A stretch of 64,000 nt of DNA from Bactericera cockerelli (Eukaryota; Arthropoda; Insecta; Hemiptera; Triozidae): NCBI GenBank assembly GCA_024516035.1, contig CM044955.1:18243551-18307550 (forward strand), given 5' to 3'. The position numbers and the translations under genes were made by a program. How positions within the stretch are numbered: the stretch's first letter is position 1; each line of letters begins with the position of its first letter. Under the pieces are notes generated by a model. That model did not search any database, was not told the origin of the DNA, and saw only the letters and a list, made by a program, of their open reading frames with translations. This document shows, in pieces, positions 57,001 to 58,619 of this stretch.

Positions 57001-57034
57001 GTACACAGAGGACGGCTGTCCTGATGTTATATAA
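2275..57034 (+). CDS. Neprilysin-like M13 family membrane protein, catalytically dead, 13 coding exons (whole gene span)
   Basis: Coding exons, read by splice sites and phase: 2275-2793, 37449-37587, 38683-38850, 43758-43981, 44907-45107, 48002-48129, 48964-49067, 50534-50754, 51746-51927, 53202-53318, 54674-54932, 56295-56464, 56932-57034. They sum to 2535 nt (844 aa plus stop) in one frame. Seen: a cytoplasmic tail of about 125 residues, one membrane segment (about 126-149), then the M13 entry pattern (CKTPAC, then ACEDFREYSCGSW), the DVGGSW motif, the YLMWNLAIQYFPYIS helix, the IVVPSSLLRQPFYDP strand and FFLAYSQGLC near the C-terminus. Family knowledge: active M13 enzymes are zinc ectopeptidases with HExxH and ExxxD motifs. 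Here the HExxH position reads VALLS (681-685) and the ExxxD region reads VTYDTMT (738-744), so no zinc site is apparent. Inferred role: a type II ectodomain protein acting by binding rather than cleavage. Intron 1 hosts two other genes. M13 assignment is firm; loss of activity rests on alignment by eye. Confidence 0.9.
2794..6260. other. Start of the 34.7-kb first intron, no gene seen
   Basis: AT-rich intronic DNA with a poly-T run near 3087-3110, (ata)n near 5757-5777 and a T/C-rich run near 6185-6225. The longer frames here are hydrophobic, low-complexity translations of T-rich DNA and show no family motif. Confidence 0.6.
6265..6578 (-). mobile_element. tRNA-derived SINE, family C, near full length
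   Basis: The - strand tRNA-like head (about 6500-6578) carries box A-like GAGTTAGCGCGCTAGGC and box B-like GGTTCGATTCCCAGC. A body with TTTTTCTGCTCTGTACTTGG follows, then a tail near the (taa)n at 6280. The same unit recurs at 20038-20345 and 48582-48885 on the + strand, with fragments elsewhere. Mobility is inferred from the dispersed copies. Confidence 0.75.
6660..13170. other. Intron 1 continuation: repeats only
   Basis: No host exon recognised. A segment of about 40 bp (- strand, encoding HSSHNVDQNRDRT) occurs at 7684-7721 and again at 8590-8627. tRNA-like box B fragments occur near 8290 (GACCAGTTCGATTCTA) and 9262 (GATGGTTCGAGTCCC). A direct duplication of about 32 bp (gtgtcggtctgtct) lies at about 10508-10560, and a 23-bp duplication (ctctgacaaaatctct) at 12126-12168. 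Confidence 0.5.
13178..13245 (+). mobile_element. SINE family A, 3' fragment
   Basis: Matches the tail of the family A SINE: agtaaagcgag, then a block containing gatatcacgaaagtgatt and aacacaaaaatgataact. The tRNA-like head is missing. Confidence 0.6.
13250..17395. other. Intron 1 continuation, no gene seen
   Basis: AT-rich DNA without convincing coding signal. A 68-codon frame at 16285-16491 (+) contains one hydrophobic stretch (FLIRYLLIACVALISLMVLG) but no recognised motif; I treat it as chance. Confidence 0.5.
17398..17530 (+). mobile_element. SINE family D, diverged fragment
   Basis: Contains the family D body: CTGAGTGAGGTTAATTTGAG, then AGCGAATTGAGGGTAAAAC and CCCGTCGTGATATGACC. Closer copies are at 45255-45365 and 52110-52350 (+) and at 50767-50965 and 60635-60790 (-). 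Confidence 0.5.
18477..19049 (+). CDS. Transposon-borne zinc-binding-like ORF (left arm of fold-back element)
   Basis: 190 codons. Paired Cys and His motifs are visible: C-F-I-C-G at 5-9, HEKC at about 54-57, L-C-L-Y-C-G-K near 96-102, then DLVAAEGKYDSCRGMFF. The layout (C-x2-C-G; H-x2-C; F-N-F-K-E-x-C-x-x-C-G; D-L-V-A-A-E-x-x-Y) resembles a zinc-binding N-terminal region I recall from uncharacterised, repeat-associated proteins of arthropods and cnidarians; no family name can be given safely. No transposase catalytic domain is visible in this arm. It may therefore be a degenerate or partial transposon protein. An inverted, truncated copy lies at 19661-19987. Confidence 0.55.
   Translation: MEDVTCFICGNIVQEGADRGILKEKSLRTFIEASRRRNDGHHTWLQTQKSVILHEKCRKGVYTKESNIVKAEKEAGNGSRVTRGREEIPKFNFKELCLYCGKDASESFKVKQKKLPLHRREIQTQEIMQKIKGSAIARGDEMWAVVLRKMATESDLVAAEGKYDSCRGMFFNSHPSMDPDAAQGISGRGE
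19661..19987 (-). pseudogene. Inverted, internally deleted copy of the transposon zinc-finger ORF
   Basis: The - strand repeats the left-arm protein from 'EASRRRNDGHHTWLQTQ' through 'CLYCGKD', then jumps directly into the sequence homologous to 19556 (NMEVLGTNDFLGV). Everything between is lost. The upstream coding part is cut by the SINE at 20038-20345; the first codons (MEDVTCFICG) are still recognisable near 20370-20400. Confidence 0.65.
20038..20345 (+). mobile_element. SINE family C inserted in the fold-back element
   Basis: tRNA-like head (gagttagcgcgctaggcatt, then gggttcaattcccagcggga), the standard body and an AT-rich tail. It interrupts the right arm of the 17764-21114 element; the left arm lacks it, so it inserted after the inverted arms formed. 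Confidence 0.75.
21548..21662 (-). mobile_element. SINE family A copy
   Basis: On the - strand: CGACCTCAGTAG, then a box A-like region with AAGGCGGCGGACATGTAACC and box B-like GGTGGTTCAAGTCCCATG, then the start of the family A body (GATTTAGTAAAGCGAGTAAC). Confidence 0.65.
22058..22190. mobile_element. Pogo/Tigger-like MITE remnant
   Basis: Begins TACAGTAGTTGCACCTGGAT and contains repeated ATAAGAGAAACCT motifs, as in the better preserved elements at 24886-25286 and 30460-30599. The right end is not clear. Confidence 0.4.
22398..22608 (-). mobile_element. tRNA-derived SINE, family B, full length
   Basis: The - strand head reads TGTCCCGGTAGCTCAGTGG, then GCGGGTTCGAAACCCAGC and CCGGGACA, so the acceptor ends can still pair. 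The tail carries CCTTATCAGGCAGTATAAA and ends in (ATT)n. Further copies are at 37004-37235 and 44639-44850 (+) and 39623-39811 (-). Because the copies share a non-tRNA tail, I call this a SINE and not a functional tRNA. Confidence 0.75.
23065..23290. mobile_element. MITE-like remnant with a short internal tandem repeat
   Basis: Starts aacaggaactttatggacc and ends gtttatccatgttcgactgta, the inverse of the pogo-like end TACAGTCGAAC. Three copies of an approximately 32-bp unit (tttatccaggtttcctgc) lie at about 23212-23280. Confidence 0.4.
24886..25286. mobile_element. Pogo/Tigger-like MITE containing a second MITE
   Basis: Left end TA|CAGTCGAACCTGGATGTAAG; right end CTTGTATCCAAGTTAGCTG|TA, its inverse with mismatches and the TA flank expected of Tc1/mariner-type insertion. 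An inner element (24978-25217) has perfect 14-bp inverted ends (CCTCCTGAGACCTG) flanked by TTAT on both sides. Confidence 0.65.
25290..28240. other. Intron 1 continuation, no gene seen
   Basis: No convincing exon. A (ca)n run at 26604-26620 and the body fragment of SINE family D on the - strand near 28135-28200 are the only repeats I can name. Confidence 0.45.
28248..28394 (+). mobile_element. tRNA-derived SINE, family A, full length
   Basis: Head: CGACCTCAGTAGCTTGATCG, then AAGGCGGCGGACTTGTAACC and box B GGTGGTTCAAGTCCCGG. Body: GATTTAGTAAAGCGAG and GATATCACGAAAGTGATT. The other near-complete copies are 50311-50453 and 52741-52870; truncated ones are at 13178, 21548, about 39300 and about 56830. 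Confidence 0.75.
28640..28905. repeat. Tandem repeat, about 92 bp x3
   Basis: Three successive copies start with gggtctgaaacagctctt at 28640, 28731 and 28824; each ends near aatgaatat. The third copy decays near 28905. Confidence 0.8.
29564..29872. repeat. Minisatellite, 45 bp x about 7
   Basis: The unit begins aggcatggccttctatgtat and continues through acctaaccctactatattct. Because 45 is divisible by three, both strands stay open (127 and 108 codons) and give repetitive pseudo-peptides (RHGLLCILPNPTIF). This is a repeat artefact, not a gene. Confidence 0.9.
30460..30599. mobile_element. Pogo/Tigger-like MITE, about 140 bp
   Basis: Left end TA|CAGTCGAACCTGGATATCAG; right end TCTTATATCCAGGTTCAACC, its near-inverse. 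Same family as the element at 24886-25286. Confidence 0.6.
31141..31146 (-). terminator. Candidate poly(A) signal of the cold-shock-domain gene
   Basis: AATAAA on the - strand, about 65 bp downstream of the stop codon at 31210. Confidence 0.5.
31210..31876 (-). CDS. Cold-shock-domain (Y-box type) nucleic-acid-binding protein, 132 aa, two coding exons
   Basis: Exons 31876-31735 and 31466-31210; donor GTGAGT, acceptor ATTTTAG, phase 1. Start MAKSGVYSLSNNVFSAMDLN. The cold-shock domain occupies about residues 50-125: RGIVKFYDSKRGFGFI (RNP1-like G-F-G-F-I), then KEDIFVHKSSI (RNP2-like D-I-F-V-H), and the Y-box-style end EAINVTGPNGIPVQG. Family knowledge: Y-box proteins bind single-stranded RNA/DNA and act in mRNA storage and translation. 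Unlike ordinary Y-box proteins, this one stops seven residues after the domain and lacks the Arg/Gly- or basic/acidic-rich tail. The gene lies in intron 1 of the neprilysin-like gene, on the opposite strand. An acceptor-like TTTTCAG about 16 bp before the ATG suggests a non-coding first exon upstream. Possible alternatives: a lineage-specific Y-box paralogue or a lin-28-like relative, though no CCHC knuckle is present. Confidence 0.82.
31939..31964. repeat. Perfect 26-bp palindrome
   Basis: The half-site atgtacattgtac is followed by its exact reverse complement. It sits about 65 bp upstream of the cold-shock gene's start codon and touches the left end of a MITE. Confidence 0.75.
31962..32101. 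mobile_element. Pogo/Tigger-like MITE (CTAACTCGAA type) upstream of the cold-shock gene
   Basis: Left end with ATCTCGCTAACTCGAAAATT; right end AATCCCGCTAACTCGAAAAT when read on the - strand; TA on both flanks. This is a 140-bp non-autonomous element. It lies within 100 bp of the start codon, so it probably overlaps the 5' UTR intron or the promoter. Confidence 0.65.
32773..33226 (-). pseudogene. Degenerate coding-like frame, unrecognised
   Basis: One - strand frame reads LAEIGEDRVEYMCITLILLV..., stop, FKGWNVEEVGLITVPSTNVI..., stop, then MKTNNLTLSIGDNGDIVPRP... (82 codons to 32773). Two in-frame stops break it. The wording looks protein-like but matches nothing I know; it may be an old retroelement or a dead gene. 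Confidence 0.25.
33300..33562. mobile_element. TTAA-flanked MITE (piggyBac-like), 263 bp
   Basis: TTAA at 33296-33299 and 33563-33566. The ends are inverted: CACTCTGGCGACCGG on the left and CACTCTCGCGACCGG on the - strand at the right. TTAA target duplication is the hallmark of piggyBac-type insertion. No transposase ORF. Confidence 0.75.
34131..34136 (-). terminator. Candidate poly(A) signal of the ATP synthase delta gene
   Basis: AATAAA on the - strand, about 335 bp beyond the stop codon. Confidence 0.4.
34472..35707 (-). CDS. ATPsyndelta: ATP synthase F1 delta subunit, mitochondrial precursor, 160 aa, two coding exons
   Basis: Exons 35707-35458 and 34704-34472; donor GTAGGT, acceptor CATTCCAG, phase 1. 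Residues 1-24 form a basic, Ser-rich mitochondrial import sequence (MASFMKSSRLATRLVSSVSK). The beta-sandwich follows: MDFTLASGNQVFYANANVKQ, VDVPSFSGAFGILPNHVATL and LKPGVITVYE, then FVSSGTITVNDDSSVQIIAE. The C-terminal Ala-rich helical hairpin runs from about 115 to 160. These are hallmark features of the eukaryotic delta (bacterial epsilon) subunit, part of the central stalk coupling proton flow to ATP synthesis. Length is typical. An acceptor-like TTTTCAG 8 bp before the ATG suggests a 5' UTR intron. A candidate AATAAA lies at 34131-34136. The intron contains a family C SINE. The gene is nested in intron 1 of the neprilysin-like gene on the opposite strand. Confidence 0.93.
34888..35015 (+). 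mobile_element. SINE family C, truncated, inside the ATP synthase delta intron
   Basis: The head and first body segment are present (gagttagtgcactgtaggca, then ttttctgctctgtacttgga); the 3' part is lost. Confidence 0.6.
37004..37235 (+). mobile_element. SINE family B, full length
   Basis: Head gtctgtcccggtagatcagt, box B-like cgcgagttcgacatccagcc, body with gctggaataat and cctaatcgggcagtatatac. It lies about 210 bp upstream of exon 2 of the neprilysin-like gene. Confidence 0.65.
37449..37587 (+). CDS. Neprilysin-like gene exon 2
   Basis: Acceptor TTTCAG; first codons ATG CTG CCT; donor GTAAGT after GAA C (phase 1). It encodes MLPMLDGNASACEDFREY followed by SCGSWLRENNVPVQHKH. This matches the M13 block C-x-DF-x-x-Y-x-CG-x-W near the start of the ectodomain. 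It joins exon 1 in phase 0 across an intron of about 34.7 kb. NAS is a potential N-glycosylation site. Confidence 0.87.
38450..38670 (+). mobile_element. LINE 3' tail abutting exon 3
   Basis: Contains the stem-loop typical of LINE tails in this window (gggtggaagag, then ...caataaccccgccc), an AT-rich UTR and a terminal (ata)n run at 38646-38665. Related tails occur near 39000-39235, 39830-39935, 46630-46760, 50217-50290 and 54288-54420. Confidence 0.5.
38683..38850 (+). CDS. Neprilysin-like gene exon 3
   Basis: Acceptor CTCCAG, donor GTAAGT, phase 1 in and out. It encodes KQKIRDLIVTMP, then the helix VHWKLKTFFDTCMDVESIES and PLTHVLTDVG. This corresponds to the M13 helix with the conserved 'y-x-x-C-m' and the segment leading to 'vGGW'. 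An (ATA)n LINE/SINE tail sits only about 20 bp upstream of the acceptor. Confidence 0.87.
38990..39240 (+). mobile_element. LINE 3' tail copy
   Basis: Contains aaacctcgccccttggttca and ends ccaataaagtgttaaataat followed by an A/T-rich run. A shorter related tail lies at 46630-46760. Confidence 0.45.
39623..39811 (-). mobile_element. SINE family B copy
   Basis: The - strand head is CTGTCCCCTCAGTGGTCAAG..., then CGCGGGTTCGAACCCCAGCC; the tail ends in ATAAATAAGGAGATATTATT. The body CCTAATCGGGCAG is degraded to GTTCTAGTCGAGCA. Confidence 0.6.
39940..40368 (-). pseudogene. LINE ORF2 N-terminus: APE-type endonuclease, truncated
   Basis: Starts 17 bp after the ORF1 stop. APE-type landmarks: SIYYQNVRGIRTKIRQLN (Q-N-x-R-G), then LIFTETWLN (catalytic E-T-W-L), YRCDRDISGVERGGGVLI (R-x-D-R, G-G-G-V) and a strand ending VYIPPN (Y-x-P-P). 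The frame continues to 39898, but after about residue 143 the sequence belongs to the neighbouring repeat tail. The second half of the endonuclease (S-D-H motifs) is absent. Confidence 0.75.
40386..42116 (-). pseudogene. LINE ORF1 with SGNH-hydrolase (esterase) domain, one in-frame stop
   Basis: One continuous - strand frame (42116 or 42077 to 40386) broken by a single TGA at 41580-41582. The N-terminal half is highly basic and Lys/Asn-rich (KNKSKNINSTEKKKNKPKNS), fitting an RNA-binding ORF1. The C-terminal half carries SGNH/GDSL blocks: CYIIGDSQVRGMS (block I), VIICGTNDVF (block III, G-x-N-D-like) and SYDGLHFNKRG (block V, D-x-x-H). Esterase-bearing ORF1 proteins are known in CR1-clade LINEs. 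A short predicted coiled coil (about EFIDTIIQKDNEIIDLKNQI) lies between the halves. Apart from the stop, this ORF is intact. Confidence 0.75.
42117..42365. other. Junction zone between inverted and sense halves of the LINE
   Basis: AT-rich, no ORF. It should contain the LINE's 5' UTR in antisense and the inversion breakpoint; I cannot place the breakpoint exactly. Confidence 0.5.
42366..43459 (+). pseudogene. LINE ORF2 C-terminal part: linker plus reverse-transcriptase end
   Basis: The sense part begins with the post-endonuclease linker (PPKFPAWFSTQLKQL, about 42412-42456). It then changes frame near 42485 to YSDSIDVQSGCIQGGHLS, the RT 'S-G-V-x-Q-G-S-x-L' motif. A TGA (42578-42580) follows, then FINDIVSVIPDGVRAWLFAD with the catalytic F-A-D-D (42647-42658). 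LNIKKCKVMTYH, LGVIFQNNLKF and the YAYVRSRLEYCSVVWSPQY thumb motifs follow, to a stop at 43459. The 282-codon frame from 42611 is intact, but upstream palm motifs are deleted. Confidence 0.8.
43598..43715. repeat. Dispersed repeat, copy 1
   Basis: Contains catcatcgtgaacgatggta, then gactcagcacttctaccact and aaccaagccaatgctgg. A nearly identical copy is at 55979-56102. Confidence 0.75.
43758..43981 (+). CDS. Neprilysin-like gene exon 4
   Basis: Acceptor CTCCCCAG; first codons complete GGSWTLQGG. The exon contains the M13-type run PAGLGLPDLNFYV, equivalent to the 'GL-L-p-r-d-Y' strand of active members. It ends CCG before GTAAGTTA, phase 0. A 28-bp exact duplication copies the exon end plus donor immediately downstream. 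Only the first donor keeps the frame: reading on gives VSYGAV and a stop. Confidence 0.88.
43956..44013 (+). repeat. 28-bp tandem duplication of the exon 4 5' splice site
   Basis: The block beginning gttatggagcagtatgatac and ending ctccggtaa occurs twice in tandem, spanning the end of exon 4 and its donor GTAAGT. 28 is not a multiple of three. Confidence 0.85.
44041..44292. repeat. Unclassified interspersed repeat
   Basis: Starts gcgggctgttgcccgctttg, contains a perfect 16-bp hairpin (44184-44219, actgtttctccgaact with loop tacc), then a gtgagtgagtgag run and an end ctcttatataagtatagat. It looks like a complete short element; I cannot name its class. Confidence 0.45.
44400..44610 (-). mobile_element. 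SINE family C, diverged copy
   Basis: On the - strand: a degraded head with GGGTTCGGTTCCCAGCAGCG, then body CAGAAATTTTCTGCTCTATC and the end with TGACATAATAACACAGTG. Confidence 0.5.
44639..44850 (+). mobile_element. SINE family B, full length, 55 bp before exon 5
   Basis: Head tgtcccagtagtggtaaagg, box B gtgggttcgaacccagccgg, body with ctgctggaataatgg and cctaatcgggcagtataaat, tail (att)n ending at 44850. Confidence 0.75.
44907..45107 (+). CDS. Neprilysin-like gene exon 5
   Basis: Acceptor TTACAG, donor GTAAGT, 201 nt, phase 0 both ends. It encodes ILQAYKNYISDMAQLLG, followed by a helix (ENMYNYERRLAEI) and the 'Y-x-x-x-T-L-x-E' block (GYKKITLREAKQ). All are standard M13 landmarks in the expected order. 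Confidence 0.88.
45255..45365 (+). mobile_element. SINE family D fragment
   Basis: Contains ccctacccaggctgggtgag, then agcgaatggagggtaaaacc and cccgtcctga. Confidence 0.6.
45711..45772. repeat. Near-perfect 62-bp hairpin
   Basis: The 30-nt arm ccagatggggctgacgtcct... pairs with its inverse (...cagccccatctgg) with one G-T wobble and a 2-nt turn (cg). Confidence 0.85.
45948..47776. mobile_element. 1.83-kb DNA element with inverted arms of about 400 bp
   Basis: Left end gttatacagggtgtcccgta; right end tacgggacaccctgtataac, its exact inverse. Arms match closely from 45948 to about 46350 and from about 47380 to 47776. The centre has no transposase ORF; it contains a LINE-like tail (46630-46760) and SINE A and C fragments. 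It lies in intron 5. TA is the likely target dinucleotide. Confidence 0.8.
48002..48129 (+). CDS. Neprilysin-like gene exon 6
   Basis: Acceptor CCCCCAG, donor GTAAGT, enters phase 0 and leaves phase 2. It encodes VNMMDVLAAKFPSAKL and then ILVPECNYLDQVSNLI. This corresponds to the M13 segment 'V-x-x-p-x-Y-l-x-x-l-x-x-l', which precedes the long YLMW helix encoded by exon 7. Confidence 0.86.
48211..48271. repeat. 28-bp-stem hairpin plus a third direct copy
   Basis: The arm caatatttataaatttccct ctaagtac pairs with gtactttt agggaaatttataaatattg (two mismatches, loop tatgt). A further copy of gggaaatttataaatattg follows at 48282-48300. Confidence 0.8.
48582..48885 (+). mobile_element. SINE family C, best-preserved copy
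   Basis: Head gtcactgtggcagagcgagt, box A-like tagcgcgctaggcattgcac, box B-like gggttcgattcccagcgggg. Body ttttttctgctctgtacttg, then aagcagcgaccagtggcaga and a tail acataataacacaaagaaaa followed by (att)n. It ends about 80 bp before exon 7. Confidence 0.8.
48964..49067 (+). CDS. Neprilysin-like gene exon 7
   Basis: Acceptor GTTGCAG, donor GTGAGA, enters phase 2 and leaves phase 1. It encodes ALSTYLMWNLAIQYFPYIS and then SFRQTQDVFRKALHG. The 'nYl-W-l-v-x-x-x-x-x-l-s-x-x-f' signature of M13 is obvious. A 17-bp minisatellite starts about 65 bp past the donor. Confidence 0.88.
49132..49328. repeat. 17-bp minisatellite, about 11 copies, 65 bp after exon 7
   Basis: Unit tattccacatatccagg with occasional variants (atatctagg). 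It follows a degraded pogo-like MITE start (acaggcaaacttggatatgt, about 49090), whose inverse end contains the unit's 'atatccagg'. Confidence 0.85.
49784..50145. mobile_element. TTAA-flanked MITE, 362 bp
   Basis: TTAA at 49780-49783 and 50146-50149. Inverted ends CAACTTGAGTGC (left) and GCACTCAAGTTG (right). Internal repeated motif gggtactcatg (four times, some as gatcccaaatgggtactcat). Confidence 0.75.
50217..50295 (+). mobile_element. LINE 3' tail fragment
   Basis: gaagagaatgccgttggcat then tagcaccgcccttgatcaag; the same hairpin-bearing tail occurs at 54288-54420. Confidence 0.55.
50311..50453 (+). mobile_element. SINE family A, full length, 80 bp before exon 8
   Basis: cgacctcagtagcttgatcg, ggtggttcaagtcccgattt, gatatcacgaaagtgattaa. 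Confidence 0.75.
50534..50754 (+). CDS. Neprilysin-like gene exon 8
   Basis: Acceptor TTCCAG, donor GTGAGC, enters phase 1 and leaves phase 0. It encodes the M13 block 'r-W-x-x-C-v-x-x-x-x-x-x-m-g-x-a-x-x-x-l-y' as PRWEFCIDTLARYMGLGV. A helix (EEVFREVKQSIVEEY) and LSQELRNFIVQK follow. The exon is very GC-rich compared with its introns. Confidence 0.87.
50767..50965 (-). mobile_element. SINE family D, next to the exon 8 donor
   Basis: The - strand contains ACCGGTTCTCGTTGGATCAC, CCAACCCAGGCTGGGTGAGA and GCGAATGGAGGGTAACACCC. Its far end (poly-T) lies only a dozen bases past the exon 8 donor. Confidence 0.65.
51395..51442. repeat. Perfect 21-bp hairpin, 6-nt loop
   Basis: The arm ggtaatgggtttgttcttct plus t (51395-51415) is exactly complementary to 51422-51442; loop ttaact. 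Confidence 0.85.
51746..51927 (+). CDS. Neprilysin-like gene exon 9
   Basis: Acceptor TTTCAG, enters phase 0, donor GTAAAC, leaves phase 2. It encodes IQRISIQVGLPAPF (M13 'k-l-x-x-i-x-x-x-i-G-y-p'), a segment with YVNEYYSSLYV, and a helix running to SPTDETR. The last 30 or so exon bases plus the donor recur as a 44-bp x4 tandem array. Reading past the first donor gives TAA at once, so only the first donor makes full-length protein. Confidence 0.87.
51898..52075 (+). repeat. 44-bp x4 tandem array of the exon 9 end and donor
   Basis: The block tgtcccccactgatgagacc followed by aggtaaacacagcaccccc repeats with donor positions at 51928, 51972, 52016 and 52060, exactly 44 bp apart. The first copy is coding. 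Confidence 0.9.
52110..52350 (+). mobile_element. tRNA-derived SINE, family D, full length
   Basis: tRNA-like head ggtgcctccgtggcgtaatg, box B-like ggtctcgagttcgactcgcg, then body ccctacccaggctgggtgag, agcgaatggagggtaaaacc and tail aggacgttaaaagcgaatag. Confidence 0.7.
52741..52870 (+). mobile_element. SINE family A copy
   Basis: acttcagtagcttgatcgat, ggtggttcaagtcccggttt, gacatcacgaaagtgattaa. Confidence 0.7.
53202..53318 (+). CDS. Neprilysin-like gene exon 10, altered substrate-binding strand
   Basis: Acceptor TTTCAG, donor GTAAGT, phase 2 in and out. It encodes VSYIVSANTIVVPSSLLRQPFYDP. In active M13 enzymes this strand reads 'V-N-A-Y/F-Y-x-P-x-x-N-x-I-x-F-P-A-G-I-L-q-p-P-F-F'. Anchoring on IVVPSSLL, the N-A pair that contacts substrate backbone falls on Ser/Val here. 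The fold motif is kept but the ligand residues are not. Confidence 0.85.
53581..53745 (-). mobile_element. tRNA-derived SINE, family E
   Basis: The - strand head contains AACGCGCTAGTCTGGTAATC and GTTGGTTCGAATCCCACCCA. The tail reads GGTAGAAAATGCTTTGAATA, then TTAACCTCG. A fuller copy is at 63627-63804. Confidence 0.65.
54288..54475. mobile_element. Two LINE 3' tails facing each other
   Basis: The + strand tail ggtggtgtggaagagaatgc ... (aat)n runs to about 54420. It is followed immediately by an opposite-strand tail start (aagggcggggttattgcctg, then gcattctcttccacacc). Confidence 0.55.
54674..54932 (+). CDS. Neprilysin-like gene exon 11: position of the lost zinc site
   Basis: Acceptor CTCACAG, donor GTAAAT, enters phase 2 and leaves phase 0. 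It encodes LPLIYGRLGVELGVALLSS; the family has 'l-x-Y-G-g-I-G-x-V-I-G-H-E-x-x-H'. His, Glu and His align with V681, A682 and S685. The usual 'G-E-N-I-A-D-n-G-G' region aligns with STASVTYDTMTRISAVRQAF, with no Glu or Asp in the ligand slots. It is among the most GC-rich exons (about 65% by eye). Confidence 0.87.
55184..55495. repeat. 33-bp minisatellite, about 9-10 copies, intron 11
   Basis: Unit ccgccaccagctataagtaa followed by gctttataaacac. The - strand stays open through it and reads SWWRVFIKLTY repeats; this is not a gene. Confidence 0.9.
55705..55739. repeat. 14-bp perfect hairpin
   Basis: ctatttgtataagt, loop gattgtt, acttatacaaatag; neighbouring 'tgtataagtg' repeats suggest it arose by local copying. 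Confidence 0.7.
55979..56102. repeat. Dispersed repeat, copy 2
   Basis: gtcatcgtgaacgatggtag, gactcagcacttctaccact, aaccaagccaatactgg; matches 43598-43715. Confidence 0.75.
56097..56243. repeat. Tandem repeat of about 41 bp x4 before exon 12
   Basis: Unit ctggtctactccctgtttat followed by agtcccccagccagactg; the array starts at the end of dispersed-repeat copy 2. Confidence 0.8.
56295..56464 (+). CDS. Neprilysin-like gene exon 12
   Basis: Acceptor CGACAG, donor GTGAGT, enters phase 0 and leaves phase 2. It encodes LETLEPSALFFLAYSQGLCQ. This is the M13 'Q-L-F-F-l-x-f-A-Q-x-w-C' helix. The following 'H-s-p-x-x-x-R-V' region, which stabilises the transition state in active enzymes, is replaced by HNQLLSVQGRLSDSTL, without the His/Arg pair in register. 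Confidence 0.86.
56932..57034 (+). CDS. Neprilysin-like gene exon 13: C-terminus and stop
   Basis: Acceptor CTCTAG, enters phase 2. It encodes LKTILSQSKQFSNVFSCSSS and then ELYTEDGCPDVI before TAA (57032-57034). The spacing resembles the end of neprilysins ('F-x-C-x-x-x-s-x-M-x-x-x-x-x-C-x-V-W'). The final Cys is kept but the terminal Trp is Ile. The last four sense codons and the stop form part of the repeat unit of the minisatellite that follows directly. Confidence 0.86.
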
Positions 57035-58612
57035 GTAACCTGGCACCCAGTATCACAAAGACGAGGGTGTCCTGATGTTATATAAGTAACCTGGCACCCA
57101 GTATCACAAAGACGAGGGTCCTGATGTTATATAAGTAACCTGGCACCCAGTATCACAAAGACGAGTGTCCTGATGTTATATAAGTAACCTGGCACCCAGT
57201 ATGACAAAGACGAGGGTCCTGATGTTATATAAGTAACCTTGCATCCAGTATCACGAAGACAAGTGTCCTGATGTTATATAAGTAACCTGGCACCCAGTAT
57301 CACAAAGACGAGGGTGTCCTGATGTTATATAAGTAACCTTGCATCCAGTATCACGAAGACAAGTGTCCTGATGTTATATAAGTAACCTGGCACCCAGTAT
57401 CACAAAGACGAGGGTCCTGATGTTATATAAGTAACCTGGCACCCAGTATCACAAAGACGAGGGTCCTGATGTTATATAAGTAACCTGGCACCCAGTATCA
57501 CAAAGACAAGTGTCCTGATGTTATATAAGTAACCTGGCACCCAGTATCACAAAGACGAGGGTCCTGATGTTATATAAATAACCTGGCACCCAGTATCACA
57601 AAGACAAGAGTCCTGATGGTATATAAGTAACCCAGCACCCAGTATCACAAAGACGAGGGTCCTGATGTTATACATATAAGTAGCCTGGCACCCAGTATCA
57701 CAAAGACGAGGGTCCTGATGGTATATAAGTAACCTGGCACCCAGTATCACAAAGACAAGAGTCCTGATGGTATATAAGTAACCCAGCACCCAGTATCACA
57801 AAGACGAGGGTCCTGATGTTATACATATAAGTAGCCTGGCACCCAGTATCACAAAGACGAGTGTCCTGATGGTATATAAGTAACCTGGCACCCAGTATCA
57901 CAAAGACGAGTGTCCTGATGGTATATAAGTAACCAGCACCCAGTATCACAAAGACGAGTGTCCTGATGTTATATAAGTAACCTGGCACCCAGTATCACAA
58001 AGACGAGTGTCCTGATGTTATATAAGTAACCTGGCACCCAGTATCACAAAGACGAGGGTCCTGTGTTATATAAGTAACCTGGCACCCAGTATCACAAAGA
58101 CAAGTGTCCTGATGTTATATAAGTAACCTGGCACCCAGTATCACAAAGACGAGGGTCCTGATGTTATATAAGTAACCTGGCACCCAGTATCACAAAGACG
58201 AGTGTCCTGATGTTATATAAGTAACCTGGCACCCAGTATCACAAAGACAAGTGTCCTGATGTTATATAAGTAACCTGGCACCCAGTATCACAAAGACGAG
58301 TGTCCTGATGTTATATAAGTAACCTGGCACCCAGTATCACAAAGACGCGTGTCCTGATGTTATATAAGTAACCTGGCACCCAGTATCACAAAGACGAGTG
58401 TCCTGATGTTATATAAGTAACCTGGCACCCAGTATCACAAAGACGAGTGTCCTGATGTTATATAAGTAACCTGGCACCCAGTATCACAAAGACAAGTGTC
58501 CTGGTGTTATATAAGTAACCTGGCCACCCAGTATCACAAAGACGAGGGTCCTGATGTTATATAAGTAACCTGGCACCCAGTATCACAAAGACGAGGGTCC
58601 TGATGGTATTTC
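57018..58612. repeat. 48-51-bp minisatellite, about 32 copies, seeded by the last codons of the neprilysin-like gene
   Basis: Unit gtcctgatgttatataagta, then acctggcacccagtatcaca and aagacgag(gg). The first copy overlaps exon 13: its gtcctgatgttatataa is the coding end CPDVI plus stop. Sub-variants (gatggtatataag, gaagacaagtg, ttgcatccagtatcacg) alternate in blocks, suggesting higher-order duplication. It would form most of the 3' UTR unless polyadenylation occurs within it. No AATAAA lies inside the units; the first I see is at about 58885. Confidence 0.92.
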
Positions 58613-58619
58613 AGTCACC

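Noticed and set aside
57547..57988. 80- and 96-codon - strand frames (repeats of IRTLVFVILGA)
   Set aside because: Translations of the 48-51-bp minisatellite.
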